In this document: one piece after another, positions 10,836 to 22,454 of the stretch
Layout: every line of letters begins with the position of its first letter
How positions within the stretch are numbered: position 1 is the stretch's first letter
NCBI RefSeq assembly: GCF_004011695.2
Contig: NC_082408.1
Span: 1,659,501 to 1,723,500, forward strand
Direction: 5' to 3'
DNA from: Ascochyta rabiei
Taxonomy: Eukaryota > Ascomycota > Dothideomycetes > Pleosporales > Didymellaceae
DNA: 64,000 nt
Notes under the pieces: model-generated
The model's input: only the letters and a program-made list of their open reading frames with translations
Databases searched by the model: none
What the model was told of the DNA's origin: nothing
Translations under genes and position numbers: made by a program

Positions 10836-11876
10836 GGTTCTGTAGGTGTTAGACTGGTACTTCTGGCTCGACGATATATGCAGCTTGTGGATAGCCTTAC
10901 AGGAAATTTGACACGGCGCTGGCGATGGTCGACTGCATGGCGTCTACTGAAGACTTCCAGAGAGTCGGCTGCAGTAAATGGAAAGTGGGAGGGAAACCAA
11001 GGCGCAGAAACTCTTTTAAGCAACGAGTGAGGCACACAAGAAATGAAGGTGAGGGTGGACCAGACGTTTTGCTCCTACGTTTGGGAGTGAAGCAAACGCT
11101 TCTCACCGGCGACCTGAGAACCCTCTAGGCAAGCAGATCTTCAGTCTAGTTCTGCAACATTGATTCGGGCAGCTGTGTGGCGTACAAATGCGTGTCGACA
11201 GCAGATTACAATTACCATTAGGAAGTCGACATCTTGTGCGCATTTACGTCTCGCACATTCGGAAGATCTGCCTTCAAACCCAACGGTCACTCGCTGAAGG
11301 CCTTTGGTGACGTCAGCTCGTTCCTTAATGGCAAGACATGCTCAGGAAACATGTGTTTCTAAATGTCGTTGCGTGGTCTCGCGATGTACGTGGTAGCGAC
11401 AGTCATGGGCGAAGAGGTCACGTCTCCCCACCCATGCGTTAACAACAGCCATATCAAAAATTAACTCCATAACACATGCAAAAATGCTCGTGGGAGGAGC
11501 AAGCATGTTCAACGTGCATTTACGATGTTGAGTCCTCATCTGCTAAGCTGCATCGGCCTATACAAGACCGCCAGCCCCATGTAGATGATGACCCTCTTGC
11601 TGACTCTAATCACTGCAGCGTCAGATGCGGTGAATGTGGCTGCACTCGGTGGAAAGGGGACGTCAGGCTCAAGCGGCTTTCGTTTGTTCGTATGCAACGT
11701 TCGTGATGGTGTTGGTGTTCGTCAACGATTGCGCTTCCCGTGATTGACTCGTTAGGCTTAGCGCATCTGCTAGTGCGCCCACGAAGCGAGTCTTCGGGCG
11801 CACTTGCACTGAGCCAGAAATCGAAGCACTCGACACAGACACTTTCGACATCCGACTGCCTCGTCAATCAGCCACG
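10836..11876. other. Intergenic region
   Basis: About 1.04 kb between the divergently transcribed BTB and eL39 genes, presumably holding both promoters. No tandem repeat, RNA gene or convincing coding frame was seen. Confidence 0.5.
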
Positions 11877-12193
11877 ATGCCGGTACGCTGCCGCCCTGCC
11901 ACGATGGCCAACCCTACGTTCGCCTTCTTCTAACAATTTTGTACAGTCCCAGAAGTCTTTCCGCACCAAGCAGAAGCTTGCAAAGGCTCAGAAGCAGAAC
12001 CGCCCCATCCCCCAGTGGATCCGCCTGAGGACAAACAACACCATCAGGTACGCCGACCTCTTGAACACCCGCACTTGCCTACCGACCGCGGTGGTTCGCA
12101 CGACGTTTTCAGAGAACACAGCAGCGGCTAACAGTCCTTCACAGGTACAACGCCAAGAGGAGGCACTGGCGCAAGACTCGTCTCGGTATCTAG
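11877..12193 (+). CDS. RPL39: 60S ribosomal protein eL39
   Basis: Three exons (11877-11882, 11947-12047, 12145-12193) encode 51 residues, the full family length. Exon 1 carries only Met-Pro. Exon 2 begins [20 protein letters not shown] and continues [14 protein letters not shown]; exon 3 gives [15 protein letters not shown] and a TAG stop. Donors are GTACGC at both introns and acceptors are ACAG. eL39 is a small, very basic protein lining the peptide exit tunnel of the large ribosomal subunit. The match is essentially complete over the whole protein, so the identification is secure despite the size. The intron directly after the second codon is a common arrangement in ribosomal protein genes. 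Confidence 0.97.
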
Positions 12194-12773
12194 ACGACTC
12201 GCCCACATACCCTCATTTTCGATTTTCGGCTTCCCCATTCAAGTACACATCCGCGTACACGACAAATTTACGAACGAGCGCAGCTGCGGAATCCGATTTC
12301 GAATCGCAATGACGGGAATCGAGCGGACGGTCTTCTAAGCGGGACACACTATGTTCTTCTTCATGAATGGTATGAGTATCTGCGAATACTCTGGCGCTTG
12401 CGGGAATGAAAATCGAATCATGATGGGTTAGACTAGGCAGTGGTTTGAGATACGAATACACTTGCTGGTCGCAATGAATGATGATGTGCTTGTGCGTCAT
12501 TAGGTGCAATTTGTGGATTGTGATGTGCACGCTGCATATCTGGCGCATTGCTATTGCTACTACGAATGCCAGCGTCCTCTGCAACGGCGCTTGTATCTAT
12601 GGCTAATCCTATTGCATTGAACAGCTGACCCTCCAAGGACGAAGTGCACTTGAGTAGTATCGCCGCACCTAACCCTCGCCCTGTTCACCGAATCCAAGAA
12701 TCCCAAACTAAATCAAGCTCGCACGAATTGAGCACGACGTCTCGAAAACACGCATTGAATCCTTCGACGCCTT
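12194..12773. other. Convergent intergenic region
   Basis: About 580 bp between the converging 3' ends of RPL39 and NTA1. It is comparatively AT-rich and shows no feature other than presumed 3' UTRs. Confidence 0.5.
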
Positions 12774-13833
12774 CTACTTCCCACTCCTCACCTGGAACTT
12801 CGGTCGGTCATTCAGATCCACCACCAAGCACCTCTCGTCGCTCTTCCCGGCCGTCTCATACAGACTAACGACCCCTTGATCGATCTTGATCACCGTACTG
12901 CTCCCCGCATAGCACACGCCCTTCTCCATCCCACTCCGATTCGCCAGCACGACAAACACCGGCTTCTCCAGTCTCGCCTCGACAATCGGCTGGAACCTCT
13001 CCACCCAGTACGCAATGGTAGCAACGTCCGGTTGATTCGAGTCGCGCATGAGTTCTTCGGGCGTGAGATGGCACAGCCAGGCCATGGATACGCAGATGAG
13101 GTGCGTGTTGTTCTTCAGTGCTGTGGAGGCGAACTCGTATGCATCCCACGCGGCGGTGAACTTGTAGGGGTTGATGTCCATGCAGATGCCTAACGTGACA
13201 TTACCTAGCTCGCCGAGGGGACCGGAGAAGAAAGGAGTGTCCGGGGATAAGGGCTTGGAGAGGTTATGTTCGTGTGAGGCAGGGCCTTCGGTCGCCCATG
13301 TTTCATCTGTATAGTAGAGGAAGGACTTGCGGTAATTTGCTAGGATGGTACCTTGGGGGGAGATGGTGACAGTCGAGTTGTACTGGGTGGAGGGCAGTGT
13401 GTCGGTGGCAGTTGTGATCTCTGGGTATCCGATTGTTACGTGACAATTATACTCGCGGGCAGCTTGGATAGCCCATTTTGTGCTTATTCCGGCTGTTGTG
13501 GGTTCCAGAAATGGTTTGATTTCCTCGAGAGAGAAGAAGTTGTAGCCTGAAGTACGTTAATTTTTGACCGTGTTTTCGTGCAGATCAGTAAGTGCAAGTC
13601 AGCAAAAACTGCATTCAGTACACAATGTGAGGAGCAGTGCGATTTTTAGCTCAGATCACATGCTCATACCCGGGGCTCTGCTTAAAGCGCTTACCTGTGA
13701 ATGCAAGCTCAGGAAGGACGAGCCAAGCTATGTCCAAAGGCAGTTGGGTTTCGCGTAGTATGGTGTCTGCTCTTGCAATGTTTTCTTGCAATTTGCCCAC
13801 TTCTGGAGCGAACTGTAAACATGCGACCTTCAT
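12774..13833 (-). CDS. NTA1: Protein N-terminal asparagine/glutamine amidohydrolase (Nta1-like)
   Basis: Two exons, 13833-13695 and 13546-12774, encode 303 residues. The intron (GTAAGC donor, TTCAG acceptor) splits a Gly codon. This is a nitrilase-superfamily enzyme with the complete Glu-Lys-Cys triad: E42 in LVLPELAFTG, K120 in ANYRKSF, and C168 in LGICMDINPY. The GICMDINP context is that of Nta1 and not of other nitrilases. Nta1 deamidates N-terminal Asn and Gln to Asp and Glu, making them substrates for arginylation in the Arg/N-degron pathway. I start at MKVACLQF (13833). An in-frame extension to 13932 exists, but the family begins at this point. It is 303 residues against about 457 in yeast, consistent with the shorter filamentous-fungal forms. 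Confidence 0.88.
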
Positions 13834-14379
13834 CTTGTCTCCTGCCTCAGGGTCGATGTGGGGTATAGAGGGGTAAGCCAGGGTATTGTTCAGCCCCGGT
13901 ATCAGAACGGGCTGAGCGTAAGGTCGGTGCACTGAAGCTGCTGACTGGAGGTAAGTCCTTGGAAAGGTATCTGGAGAAAACGTTCTGTATCTGGCCAGAA
14001 TTGAGGACTACCGGTGTTGCAGACGCGAATATTCGGGACGATGGTTTCCGCGCTCTAGACTTGTTTCCAATTAATGAACGCCGCGGAGGATTGGAAAGAT
14101 GAAATAAGCAACAGAACGTTCCCGATCCAACGCCACTAGAAGTACAAGTAAAACTCCAGCCCTTGAAATGCAAGAAACAAGCATCGGACAGCGAGGTTGG
14201 TATTCGTGATCGTACCTGCATGGAGAACTAGCTTCTTCGAGATAGCGTACATCTGGGAGCTATGACGATATGATTTGACGCATCCTTGATACTCGCAGCA
14301 ACCATTTATTCATCGTAAGAGCAGTCGCATACGCTGCGCAATGAGTCTCTTATAAGCTAAGCGCTTGGAATATACCACA
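13834..14379. promoter_or_regulatory. Shared divergent promoter region NTA1/COQ8
   Basis: About 550 bp separate two divergently transcribed start codons, so both promoters must lie here. No TATA box or binding site can be assigned with confidence. Confidence 0.45.
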
Positions 14380-17081
14380 ATGGCTGGTAGACGCTTCGTA
14401 GATGCTGCGAAGCTGTTTCAGGCCTCGAAATCTATTGCGTCGAAACATGTCACGCTCCGATCGCAGCAGTTCGAGGCCTACCAAAAGACGTCCACCTTAG
14501 CCAAGGCTGTCAAGAATCAGACAGACCGCTTCACCCTCACCGCTGCCGCTGCCGTCGCCCTCTACCAACGATCCAACGAAGCAGCCCCTACGTACGGAAG
14601 AGCCGCACCTGAACGCGCAACAGGCACACAGCATGCGGACATACCTAGAAAGGCAACAGTAGAGAGACAGGCACCAGAACATAACACAAGAGAGGGATTG
14701 AAGCAGGATCATCATTATGATCGCTCTGGACAGACGACTGCTGCTCAGCCGCCGCCAGAGCAAGAGCTAGACATCGAACAGGCAAAGGCACCGCGTCGGG
14801 CCCTACCAGATGGTACTATACCGCCTGCAGGAGTCACATTAGGCCAAGAAGAGAAGAGTCAGGACACATTCTCTGACCGACCGGTGTCTGAGGCTCTCAA
14901 GGATCTACTGGCCAGAGAACAAAACACACAAGTTCGACAGGAGGATGAGGGTATCAGGCCGGTTGAGTCTACAGAGTCGACCATACCATTACCGGGGCAG
15001 CCGAGAGGTATCTCTTCAGGAGCTACCGAGCCAATTCCAGCTCACGCAAACGATCTCCAGCCGTCGACAAACACATCGAGAATACAAAACCTGCTTGAGG
15101 GACATGACAGAGATGTCTTCTACACAAGATCAGTCGAATCGCAGCCTGAGACTCCTGCGCAGCCTCGCTCTCAAATACCGAAGCAGACGGCAGATAAGCA
15201 GGGAAGCGATAGTCATGTCGAGGATGGACGTCTTAATCAGGACGTCTTCTATGCAGTACCTAAGCCTGGACAGCAGCAGGCGCAGGATAAAGAACCCGTA
15301 CAAGCTGCAGTCCCCGAACTCGATGAAATACCAGAAGGCATCAATACAGATGTGTTTCACTCAAAGCGTGTTGCTCGGATGCTCGGACAAGATCGTTACT
15401 CCAGAAAAGAGCATATTGGCTCGACCATGTCAAAAGGCACAGGGAGACATCCTCTGGATGATCGTCCGATTGTACAGACCGACCACAGCGCAAAGCTCCA
15501 GCCAAGTCGATCAGCTCAGCCACCAACTTCCGTACAAGCGACTGAAGCAGCTCAGTCTCGAACCACTGAACAAGAAATGCAAGAATTCGCCTCTCAGTTA
15601 GCCAAGGATGCTGAAGCACAGGCTGCAGTTTCTTCTGAGGTATGCACAAAGAATAGTATTCTGTGAAAGAGACCGATGCACTAACGTCTGGGACGCAGAC
15701 ACCTGCCGAGTTTGGCACAGAGCCTGAGAAGCCCGCTTATGCACTTCGCGAATCAAGAGTCCCATCGTCGCGGTTTGGTCGACTCTGGCAGTACGCCGGG
15801 CTTGGCACCAGCATGGCCCTAGGAGCTGTTGGCGAGAGTCTCCGTCGCGTCACCGGCACAGCCGCTGCAACTGGAGGCTCACTTATGCTAAGCCCTGGTA
15901 ATCTTGAGATCCTTGTTGCGAAGCTTTCCCGCATGCGAGGTGCTGCGTTGAAACTTGGCCAAATGATCAGCTTCCAAGACAGCAAGATGCTACCGCCCCA
16001 GATTCAGGAGGTTCTACAGCGCGTACAAGACAGCGCAGACTACATGCCAGCCTGGCAGCGGGACAAAGTGCTTTCGACAAACCTCGGATCTGAATGGCGT
16101 GACCTTTTCGAGTCTTTCGAGGATATCCCAATCGCAGCTGCATCAATTGGACAGGTACACAAGGCAGTACTAAAGTCTACAGGCCAAGCTGTGGCTGTAA
16201 AGGTTCAATACCCTGGCGTTGCCAGCTCCATCGATTCCGACCTGAACAACCTCTCAGTACTCCTGACCGCATCGCGCATCTTACCCAGGGGTCTTTTTCT
16301 CGACAAAACCATCGCCAACGCCCGAACAGAACTTGGCTGGGAATGCGACTACACACGTGAAGCTGAATGCCAAACGCGCTTCCGCAACCTCGTTGCCGAC
16401 GATACAGATGTTTTCACCGTTCCCAAAGTCTTCAGCGAAGCTAGCGGACCCACCGTGCTCACCGCTGAGATGATGTCCGGCGTCGGCGTTGCCAAACTCA
16501 AGAACCTAACCCAGGATCAGCGGGACTGGATCGGCACGCAAATTCTGCGCCTCTGCCTGCGTGAGATCGTCGAGTTCAAATTCATGCAGACAGACCCTAA
16601 TTGGACAAACTTCCTCTTCAATGCCAAGGCTAACAAGATTGAACTCCTCGACTTTGGCGCGAGTAGAGAGTATCCAGATGAATTTGTAGAACCATATATA
16701 AAGGTCCTCATCGCCGCCAGCAAGGAAAACCGCACAGCGATCCGCGATCTTTCTCTTGAACTGGGATATCTCACCGGCGATGAGAGCACTGCGATGCTGA
16801 ATGCACACACCGATTCAGTACTCACACTTGCGGAACCATTCAAAAGCTCCGGACCAGCCGTGTACGACTTCAGAGACCAGACAATCACAGACCGCGTGAG
16901 GGATTTGATCCCCGTCATGGTCAAGGAAAGACTCGCGCCGCCGCCGGAAGAAACGTACAGTCTGCACAGAAAGCTGAGCGGTGCCTTTTTGCTGTGCGCA
17001 AGGCTGGGCTCGAGAGTGCCGTGTCGCGAGCTGTTTGAGCAGGCCATCAAGACGTATCAAGGGAAGGCGAAGATGATGTAG
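14380..17081 (+). CDS. COQ8: Atypical kinase COQ8 (ADCK/UbiB family)
   Basis: Two exons (14380-15639, 15699-17081) encode 880 residues. The 59-bp intron has donor GTATGC, a CTAAC branch site and acceptor GCAG. The start is ATG 14380 in the context CCACAATGG. The conserved core is in the second half: KLGQ of the KxGQ motif (in AALKLGQMIS), the Ala-rich loop AAASIGQVHKAV replacing a normal Gly loop, the Lys in VAVKVQYPG, ECDYTREAE, QTDPNWTNFLF as the catalytic loop and LLDFGASREY as the DFG. Coq8 is a mitochondrial inner-membrane ATPase/kinase supporting the coenzyme Q biosynthetic complex. The first exon is a long, Gln/Glu/Pro-rich, probably disordered extension with three DVFY/DVFH motifs; the extreme N-terminus (AGRRFVDAAK) is compatible with mitochondrial import. 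Confidence 0.93.
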
Positions 17082-17145
17082 GGCGTGGTTTTGAAATGCA
17101 ACACAGCGATTGTAGCCATACTGTACGATTTCGCCTTGCTTCAAA

Positions 17146-17265
17146 CTATACCACCCTTCTTAGTCGCAACTTCTTCAGCGTCCTGCAATCACACTCCTTG
17201 CACCTAACCGGCTCTCCTGACCTGTATCTGACCATTGCCTCACATTCGTAGCAGAGATACGACAT
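17146..17265 (-). CDS. RPB12-like zinc-ribbon ORF, divergent or degenerate
   Basis: A 39-codon frame starts at ATG 17265 with YLCYECEAM, then GEPVRCKEC: a Cys-x2-Cys-x13-Cys-x2-Cys zinc ribbon as in the RNA polymerase common subunit Rpb12/ABC10-alpha. The family ends in a conserved basic stretch and FEAR or FDAR. Here the frame reads RRVV, then TAG, then FEAR, so the alignment continues without gaps through an in-frame stop at the usual Gln position. It lies only 65 bp from the COQ8 stop, on the opposite strand. Several normally conserved residues after the last Cys differ. It could be a decayed copy, a diverged short paralogue, or an exon whose true splicing I could not resolve; a good upstream exon was not found. 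Confidence 0.4.
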   Translation of the reverse strand: MSYLCYECEAMVRYRSGEPVRCKECDCRTLKKLRLRRVV

Positions 17266-17858
17266 CGTCTATGGCGATACATGTCCACCTGTACTGCGTT
17301 CCGTGACTTGTCGGCGAGCGTACATCTCCCCGCAGCGGTCTCTGTCGGTCAGCGATGGCTGGCAGGATGCTCTGAGCGCCTTCCCAGTCCCGTCTCCGTG
17401 TCAGGGTACTGGTGATTTGCAGGCAGGTTTTCCCTGTATGGTATCGTGTGGAAGCATTCGATTGGTTTGGTGTTTTCTTGTCACTCTTAGATGTACGGAG
17501 ATGGCTCTGCTGTCGTGGTTTCCAACGCCTGTATGCGTAGACTTGACGAGATGCGTTGCAGATACTGCAAACAATGTTGGCGGGGCTACACATGTTCATG
17601 GATTGGAAATGGAGCACTTGGCATGTGTTCTCTTTGAGAATGTACCCAACTGGATATGCGTGGTGGCTTTTTGGCGTTTCCGAGACGAAGAAGCAGCTCA
17701 GGAGATGGTTGATGACCAGGCGAGGTTTCGTCGAAGCTCGATGTGAAATACAGATTTTCTTTTCATAACATCAGAACACTTTTTTGCTCGCTGCAAATGC
17801 TATATCGTACAACCCCCGTTTCTGCTTGTATTTACTTTTCGCTTTTGACGTTATATGT
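17266..17858. other. Intergenic region
   Basis: About 590 bp between the RPB12-like frame and the CRD1 stop. Only weak frames on both strands, possibly including an unresolved upstream exon of the RPB12-like gene. No repeat or RNA was seen. Confidence 0.4.
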
Positions 17859-19300
17859 TCAAGCCTTGATCTCACGTTGTTCACTCTCATCTTCGGAAGA
17901 GCCTCGAAACCACAAAGCTGCAGCAACCGCGATGAACGTTCCATAGCTCGTGGCCATAATCATTCTACCACGGAAGCCCTGCTTCCTCTTGAGCTCCTCG
18001 TTGCCTCCCAAGATTTTGACTGCGTCCTTTTTCCATGTATACTCCAGCCCGCTGTACAGCGTGGTGCTGGCGACAATAGCTGATAGGCCCGTAACGATGC
18101 TCTTGACACCAGCTTCACCACCCAAGATGTCTTGGATAGAGAGAAGAATTCCACCTGCAGCCGAGGTAGTCGCGGCAGGGTCGTGAAGGAGGTTTGTGCA
18201 GAGTAGTGTGCCGAGTAGACTGAGTTGCAGGAACGTGTTGAACTTGGAGATCTGTGTGGGATGTACTTCTGCACTCGGAAGACTGAAGTCCCAGTATCTA
18301 GCCATAGTCTTCGGTGCAGGTAAGGACGCGTATCGGTAGTAGAGCGCAGAGACGGCCAGGCTGACATCGCGACCAAGAATGACAACAGCCAGAGGTGCCG
18401 CCATACTTCCATTGATTGCTAAACATGTAACAAGGGTCGTCATGAGCAGTTTATCGGCCATGGGGTCGACCACACTGCCAACAACGGTCTGTAGATTCCA
18501 CTTGCGGGCTATCCAACCGTCGAGCAGGTCCGAGAACGCAGCATAAGTAAACAATGAAAATGCTGCAAGGTGTTGGTTGTGAATGATAAAGTATCCAACG
18601 GCGGGAGTAGCTATCAGGCGTGTGAGTGTGAGAAAGTTCGGTATGTTGTAGATTTGTTCGTGTCGCTGTGCCGGTGTGTCAAGCTTCAAGGTGGACTTCA
18701 GAGTAGCTGCGACTTTTGCTGTAGTTGACAGATCTTTGCTCTACAAAACGATTGTCAGCAAGGTTCAAGGGGTTTCAAGTACTATTCTTGTGCTACTGCT
18801 GATTTGGTTGTAGTAGAGCTCCCTTGGCTGCATATGATGTGGTGTTCTTGCGTCACTCGACAAAGACGAAGCTTAGGAACTGGCTGGAAGCATCGTGCCC
18901 CAAATTGATTGCTAGCCCACGTCATAGCTTCACTACATGCAGAAGGTACTGGATAGAGCGCAGCAGAGTACAAGAAAATAGAATGACCTACCTCTGTGAC
19001 TCGTTCAGGTAAGCCCTGAGAGGTGGTATTGTTCCCATCTTTGCGTTCGGTGTTGCACCTGACCGAAGTACTGAAGACACCAGATTGTTGTAGGCGATAT
19101 GTTGTGTTGCTCTTTGCAGTGAGAAGGGCCTGGCGCCGCCTTATACTGTCATTTCGAACCCAGAAGCACGAGGCACGTGAAGAGAAAGGGAGAAGTGATA
19201 GGCCACTTTGCAGCTGCAGTGCCCTCCGCAGTCTTCCCGAAGAGCCGCAAGTAAGCACACTGGAGGGTTTAGGTATTCTGCACGCCATTGAGGTGATCAT
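17859..19300 (-). CDS. CRD1: Cardiolipin synthase (CDP-alcohol phosphatidyltransferase)
   Basis: Two exons, 19300-18992 and 18740-17859, encode 396 residues. The 251-bp intron (donor GTAGGT, CTGAC branch, TTTTGTAG acceptor) falls between codons. The N-terminal exon is basic and Ser/Arg-rich without acidic clusters, as for a mitochondrial presequence. The catalytic CDP-alcohol phosphotransferase motif DG-x2-AR-x8-G-x3-D-x3-D is complete at about 177-199 (DLLDGWIARKW, then GSVVDPMADK). Several hydrophobic helices follow. The start IYNIPNFLTLTRL and the motif order match eukaryotic Crd1, which condenses CDP-diacylglycerol with phosphatidylglycerol in the inner mitochondrial membrane. I chose MITSMACRIP at 19300 as start; an alternative Met is five codons inside. 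Confidence 0.9.
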
Positions 19301-19899
19301 TGAGAGAGTGGGCTCTCGTTGCACTAAACGTTGAGGCTTCGACGCGCCTCGACGTGAGCTGCTGGCGGCTTGGCGCGCCGCCAGAAAGGGAAGCAAGCTT
19401 GTCAACGACGATTTCCTCTCCCAATGGGGATGTTACACGACGCGATTCCATAAACTTGAGTATGCGTTCGATGATCATTCGGCTATCTGAAATGATAGAC
19501 GGTATCATAACCGCAAGAAACACTCACCAAGGCTACACGCTGGCATGCATGCACCAGAGCTGCACAGGTGAGGTGACCGTTGTAGCCACACATTACCTTG
19601 CCGATGAAGCGTAGACCTTGGCATCCTCTCGATTCAATCAGTGCAGAGTGTGCATCCTCAATCGAAGCTTCATTTGAGATATGTACTCGAGCGGCCAGTC
19701 AACTCAACAAACGCAAAGAGCTGACGTCTTGATGTTGACACGCTGATTATTTTACCAGAGTGTTGCTCGTAACGGGGTGCATGTAAAATTGCCTATCTTT
19801 GCAGCTGAGCCTTTACACCAACTCGCAGATCACGTTACTTACAGATGATTGCGAGGTCTGGACTCCTCCACCTCAACCACGCCGACAGCTGCTCACACT

Positions 19900-21250
19900 C
19901 CAAGTGCAGAATGCTGAACCTAGCATGTGACGGTAAACTGTCGCTCCCAACAGGAAACGGCTGGCGACACCCTTGAACTCTCTCCACTCATAAGCGGTGC
20001 AGCAAATCCACAGCATGTGGTGGATCAATCGCTGCTGTGAATCCAGACGCACCAAGAAGTGGGCGCTCACCAGAACAGATTTCCTCACCGGCATAATACA
20101 GCGGTCAAGCTTTAAGGTTTCGCTCCACCTCCCGAACATCATCGAATCAACCGAAGATGGCCACACTCTAGCTGTCAACTCACAGAAGAGCGAGCTGGAT
20201 CTCCTGATATGTGGATAGTCCAAGGCGACATATGCTACCTGTGAGCGAGCTTGAACCTTGTTCTGCCACATTTCGGTAAGGGATTCTGTAGTCACTTGGA
20301 GCACAAGATCTGATAGGCGGAAGCAGCTTCCATCTCCACGTTCGCCTCTCTTGCCCCCTGGTCTATCATGCGTTCCCTTGAGTCGTGTGCGTTACCCAGT
20401 AGAGTTTTGGCAGCGATCAAGGCTGGAGCTTGTGAATTCTGCATGTTGGAACAGTCTCGAGGAATTTGTCTAAATGCCGAAGATGTAGCACAGGAGCTGG
20501 ATCCATTCAATGAGCCACGCGGACCATTACGAATCACTGCCACGTAGTGAACCAGATGCCTCTCAAAGTGAAAGAGGGACTGACTGGACCTTCACTTGAT
20601 ACTGTATTTGGCATCTCAGCTATCGATTCCATATGCCTTTGCAAATCTCCGAGGAGGGCTCTCCAGCTTGGGTCCACAGTCCATCGGTTGGAGCAGGACA
20701 GTACCAGCTTTGCGTACTTTACGGTCGTTTGAAACTAGGATATCCAGACCATTTCCACGCCAATCGCAGTGATGTCGTGTAGACGAACGAACCATCACAT
20801 CCCCCATCCTGGCACGGGCCGCGTCTTCCATGGCTTCTACTGATGATTTTCCAAACAAGGTTCTGCTCTGTTGGACCGTGTCATGTGTCGTGCATCAAGT
20901 CTGGCCCCAAAGGTGAGTTGGTGGACTCGCTCCCATAGTCGACTGCAACGCCGCTAAGGAACCTTATCCGAGTCTGATCGTCGAGTCCCTCCAAGCTTGT
21001 GGCGCGATTCTCTAGAGCACGAGTCAGACCCAGAAGCACGCAGAGCACGATCAGAGGGACTGGGTGTGGACACGGACGCTTGCAAACGATGGTAGACCCT
21101 GACAGGTGTTGTGCGACGGTTATGCCGGAAGTCTTCACCCTACCTTCAGAAGCTATCGACTCTTGACGCGACCTAGGCTCATGCTTGCACTTTATTTCCG
21201 GGGGTTCAATCCCATCGTCCGCCATCATGGCCGACGTGCAGTCGTGCACA
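19900..21250 (-). other. Coding-like stretch, probable unresolved multi-exon gene
   Basis: Several segments on the minus strand translate into sequence of normal protein composition and are bounded by plausible splice sites. Examples are a segment after an AG at about 21128 with DFRHNRRTTPVRVYHRL, one after a TAG at about 20738 with AKLVLSCSNRWTVDPSW, one around 20530-20290 with SLNGSSSCATSSAFRQ, and one ending near 20190 with TESLTEMWQNKVQARSQ. I could not join them into one frame, and competing frames are open at some points. No domain is recognised. It is either a multi-exon gene of unknown function or a decayed one. Confidence 0.3.
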
Positions 21251-21378
21251 TGGGACCCTTTTTCAAGTGACGGATCATTCTGAAACTCCCGCGAGTCTGA
21301 TACATGGCTTCGACCTGAAGCAGCGAAAGCAGATCATGAACATCAAACCCACCCTGGATCTGTGCCCTGGATCTGTAC

Positions 21379-22297
21379 TTGCTCGGCGTTCTTGGTCAGC
21401 CGTCGCTGCTTCTGTGGCTCACGCTTCTGAAACACAGGAATAGACGATTGAATGACGAAGAACAACAGGAACAAGACTTCTGGTCCGCTTTACTTGCATC
21501 CTACTTAATTGAGTTTACAGCACCGGCTATACCCACATTTTCAAACTCCACAAGAAAGGGTACAAGCTGCAGGTAATGCAGCAACGGCTAGATGGGCTTA
21601 CCGGGTTGGGTTACTGCCGCCTTCTCGCTATTTCCCTAAGTGTTATCAACTCGCCCAAACTCGTTTATCAGATTACGTTCTCTCGAAAAGGGAGCGATGG
21701 GCCTCGACGACATTCAGACTGGATAAGCTTGAAGCCACAGCTGCAAGACATGACTTGCCGTCGAGACCAATTCGGCCTTCAACGTCCCAACTAACGAGCA
21801 TGGTTGAAACCTAATTACTTCTTTCACGGCCACGAGAACGGCCAGTGCGATGGCGCACCGGCAGGTGGACTACTACACTCGCAGAAGAGGTGGCCCGGGC
21901 GAGGACATGCTTCTTTCCCAGTGAGACCATCTGGCTTCTAGCGAGCGTCCTGACATCCCGTTCGAGCGTGTAGAAGGATGGATGAGTTTCAGGAGTGCCA
22001 CTCCAGCCCCCACTAACGCAGGTACAAGCTCCTCCATCCCAAAGCGATGCTTGCGCCGGCGAGAGCGACCACGCCGACAAGCGCAAGAACTTGTTTTGGC
22101 GAAGGACACTGCAGATTCTTACTGCAACGCACCAAGCGTCCATAGACAAAGCGCACGAGGCAGCCTCCCAGATTCTCATCGACGAAGAACCCACTCTTTA
22201 TCTGGACGGCTTTGCGGTGCAACCAAGTTCCGAAACAAGCCTACCAGGACTGCCAGATGTGGGAGACATTCTCAAATACTGTACCAGACGGAGCTAA
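21379..22297 (+). other. Coding-like stretch, possible unresolved gene
   Basis: Plus-strand segments with protein-like composition occur at 21379-21576 (ending near FTAPAIPTF) and at 22110-22297, the latter with HQASIDKAHEAASQ then LYLDGFAVQPSSE and a stop at 22297. Between them frames change and splice sites are not certain. An opposite-strand frame at 22222-22013 contains a hydrophobic helix (VLALVGVVALAGASIAL) and competes with this reading. No family is recognised; I cannot say which strand is real. Confidence 0.25.
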
Positions 22298-22328
22298 TTG
22301 GCAGTGCGAGTTACAAGCGCAGGCACAG

Positions 22329-22454
22329 TCTGGGACGCGCAGTCTGGGACGCACATTCTGGGACGCACATTCTGGGACGCACATTCTGGGACTCACAGTC
22401 TGGGACGCACATTCTGGGACTCACAGTCTGGGACGCACAGTCTGGGACGCACAG
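22329..22454. repeat. 14-bp minisatellite, 9 copies
   Basis: Nine head-to-tail copies of TCTGGGACGCACAT occupy 126 bp exactly. Variants are confined to two positions (GC or TC at base 9, AT or AG at the end), and the variant types are interspersed, as expected from unequal exchange or slippage. Confidence 0.95.

Noticed and set aside
21160..21235. T-loop-like GGGTTCAATCCC suggesting a tRNA
   Set aside because: No matching acceptor, D or anticodon stem could be built on either strand at the right spacing.
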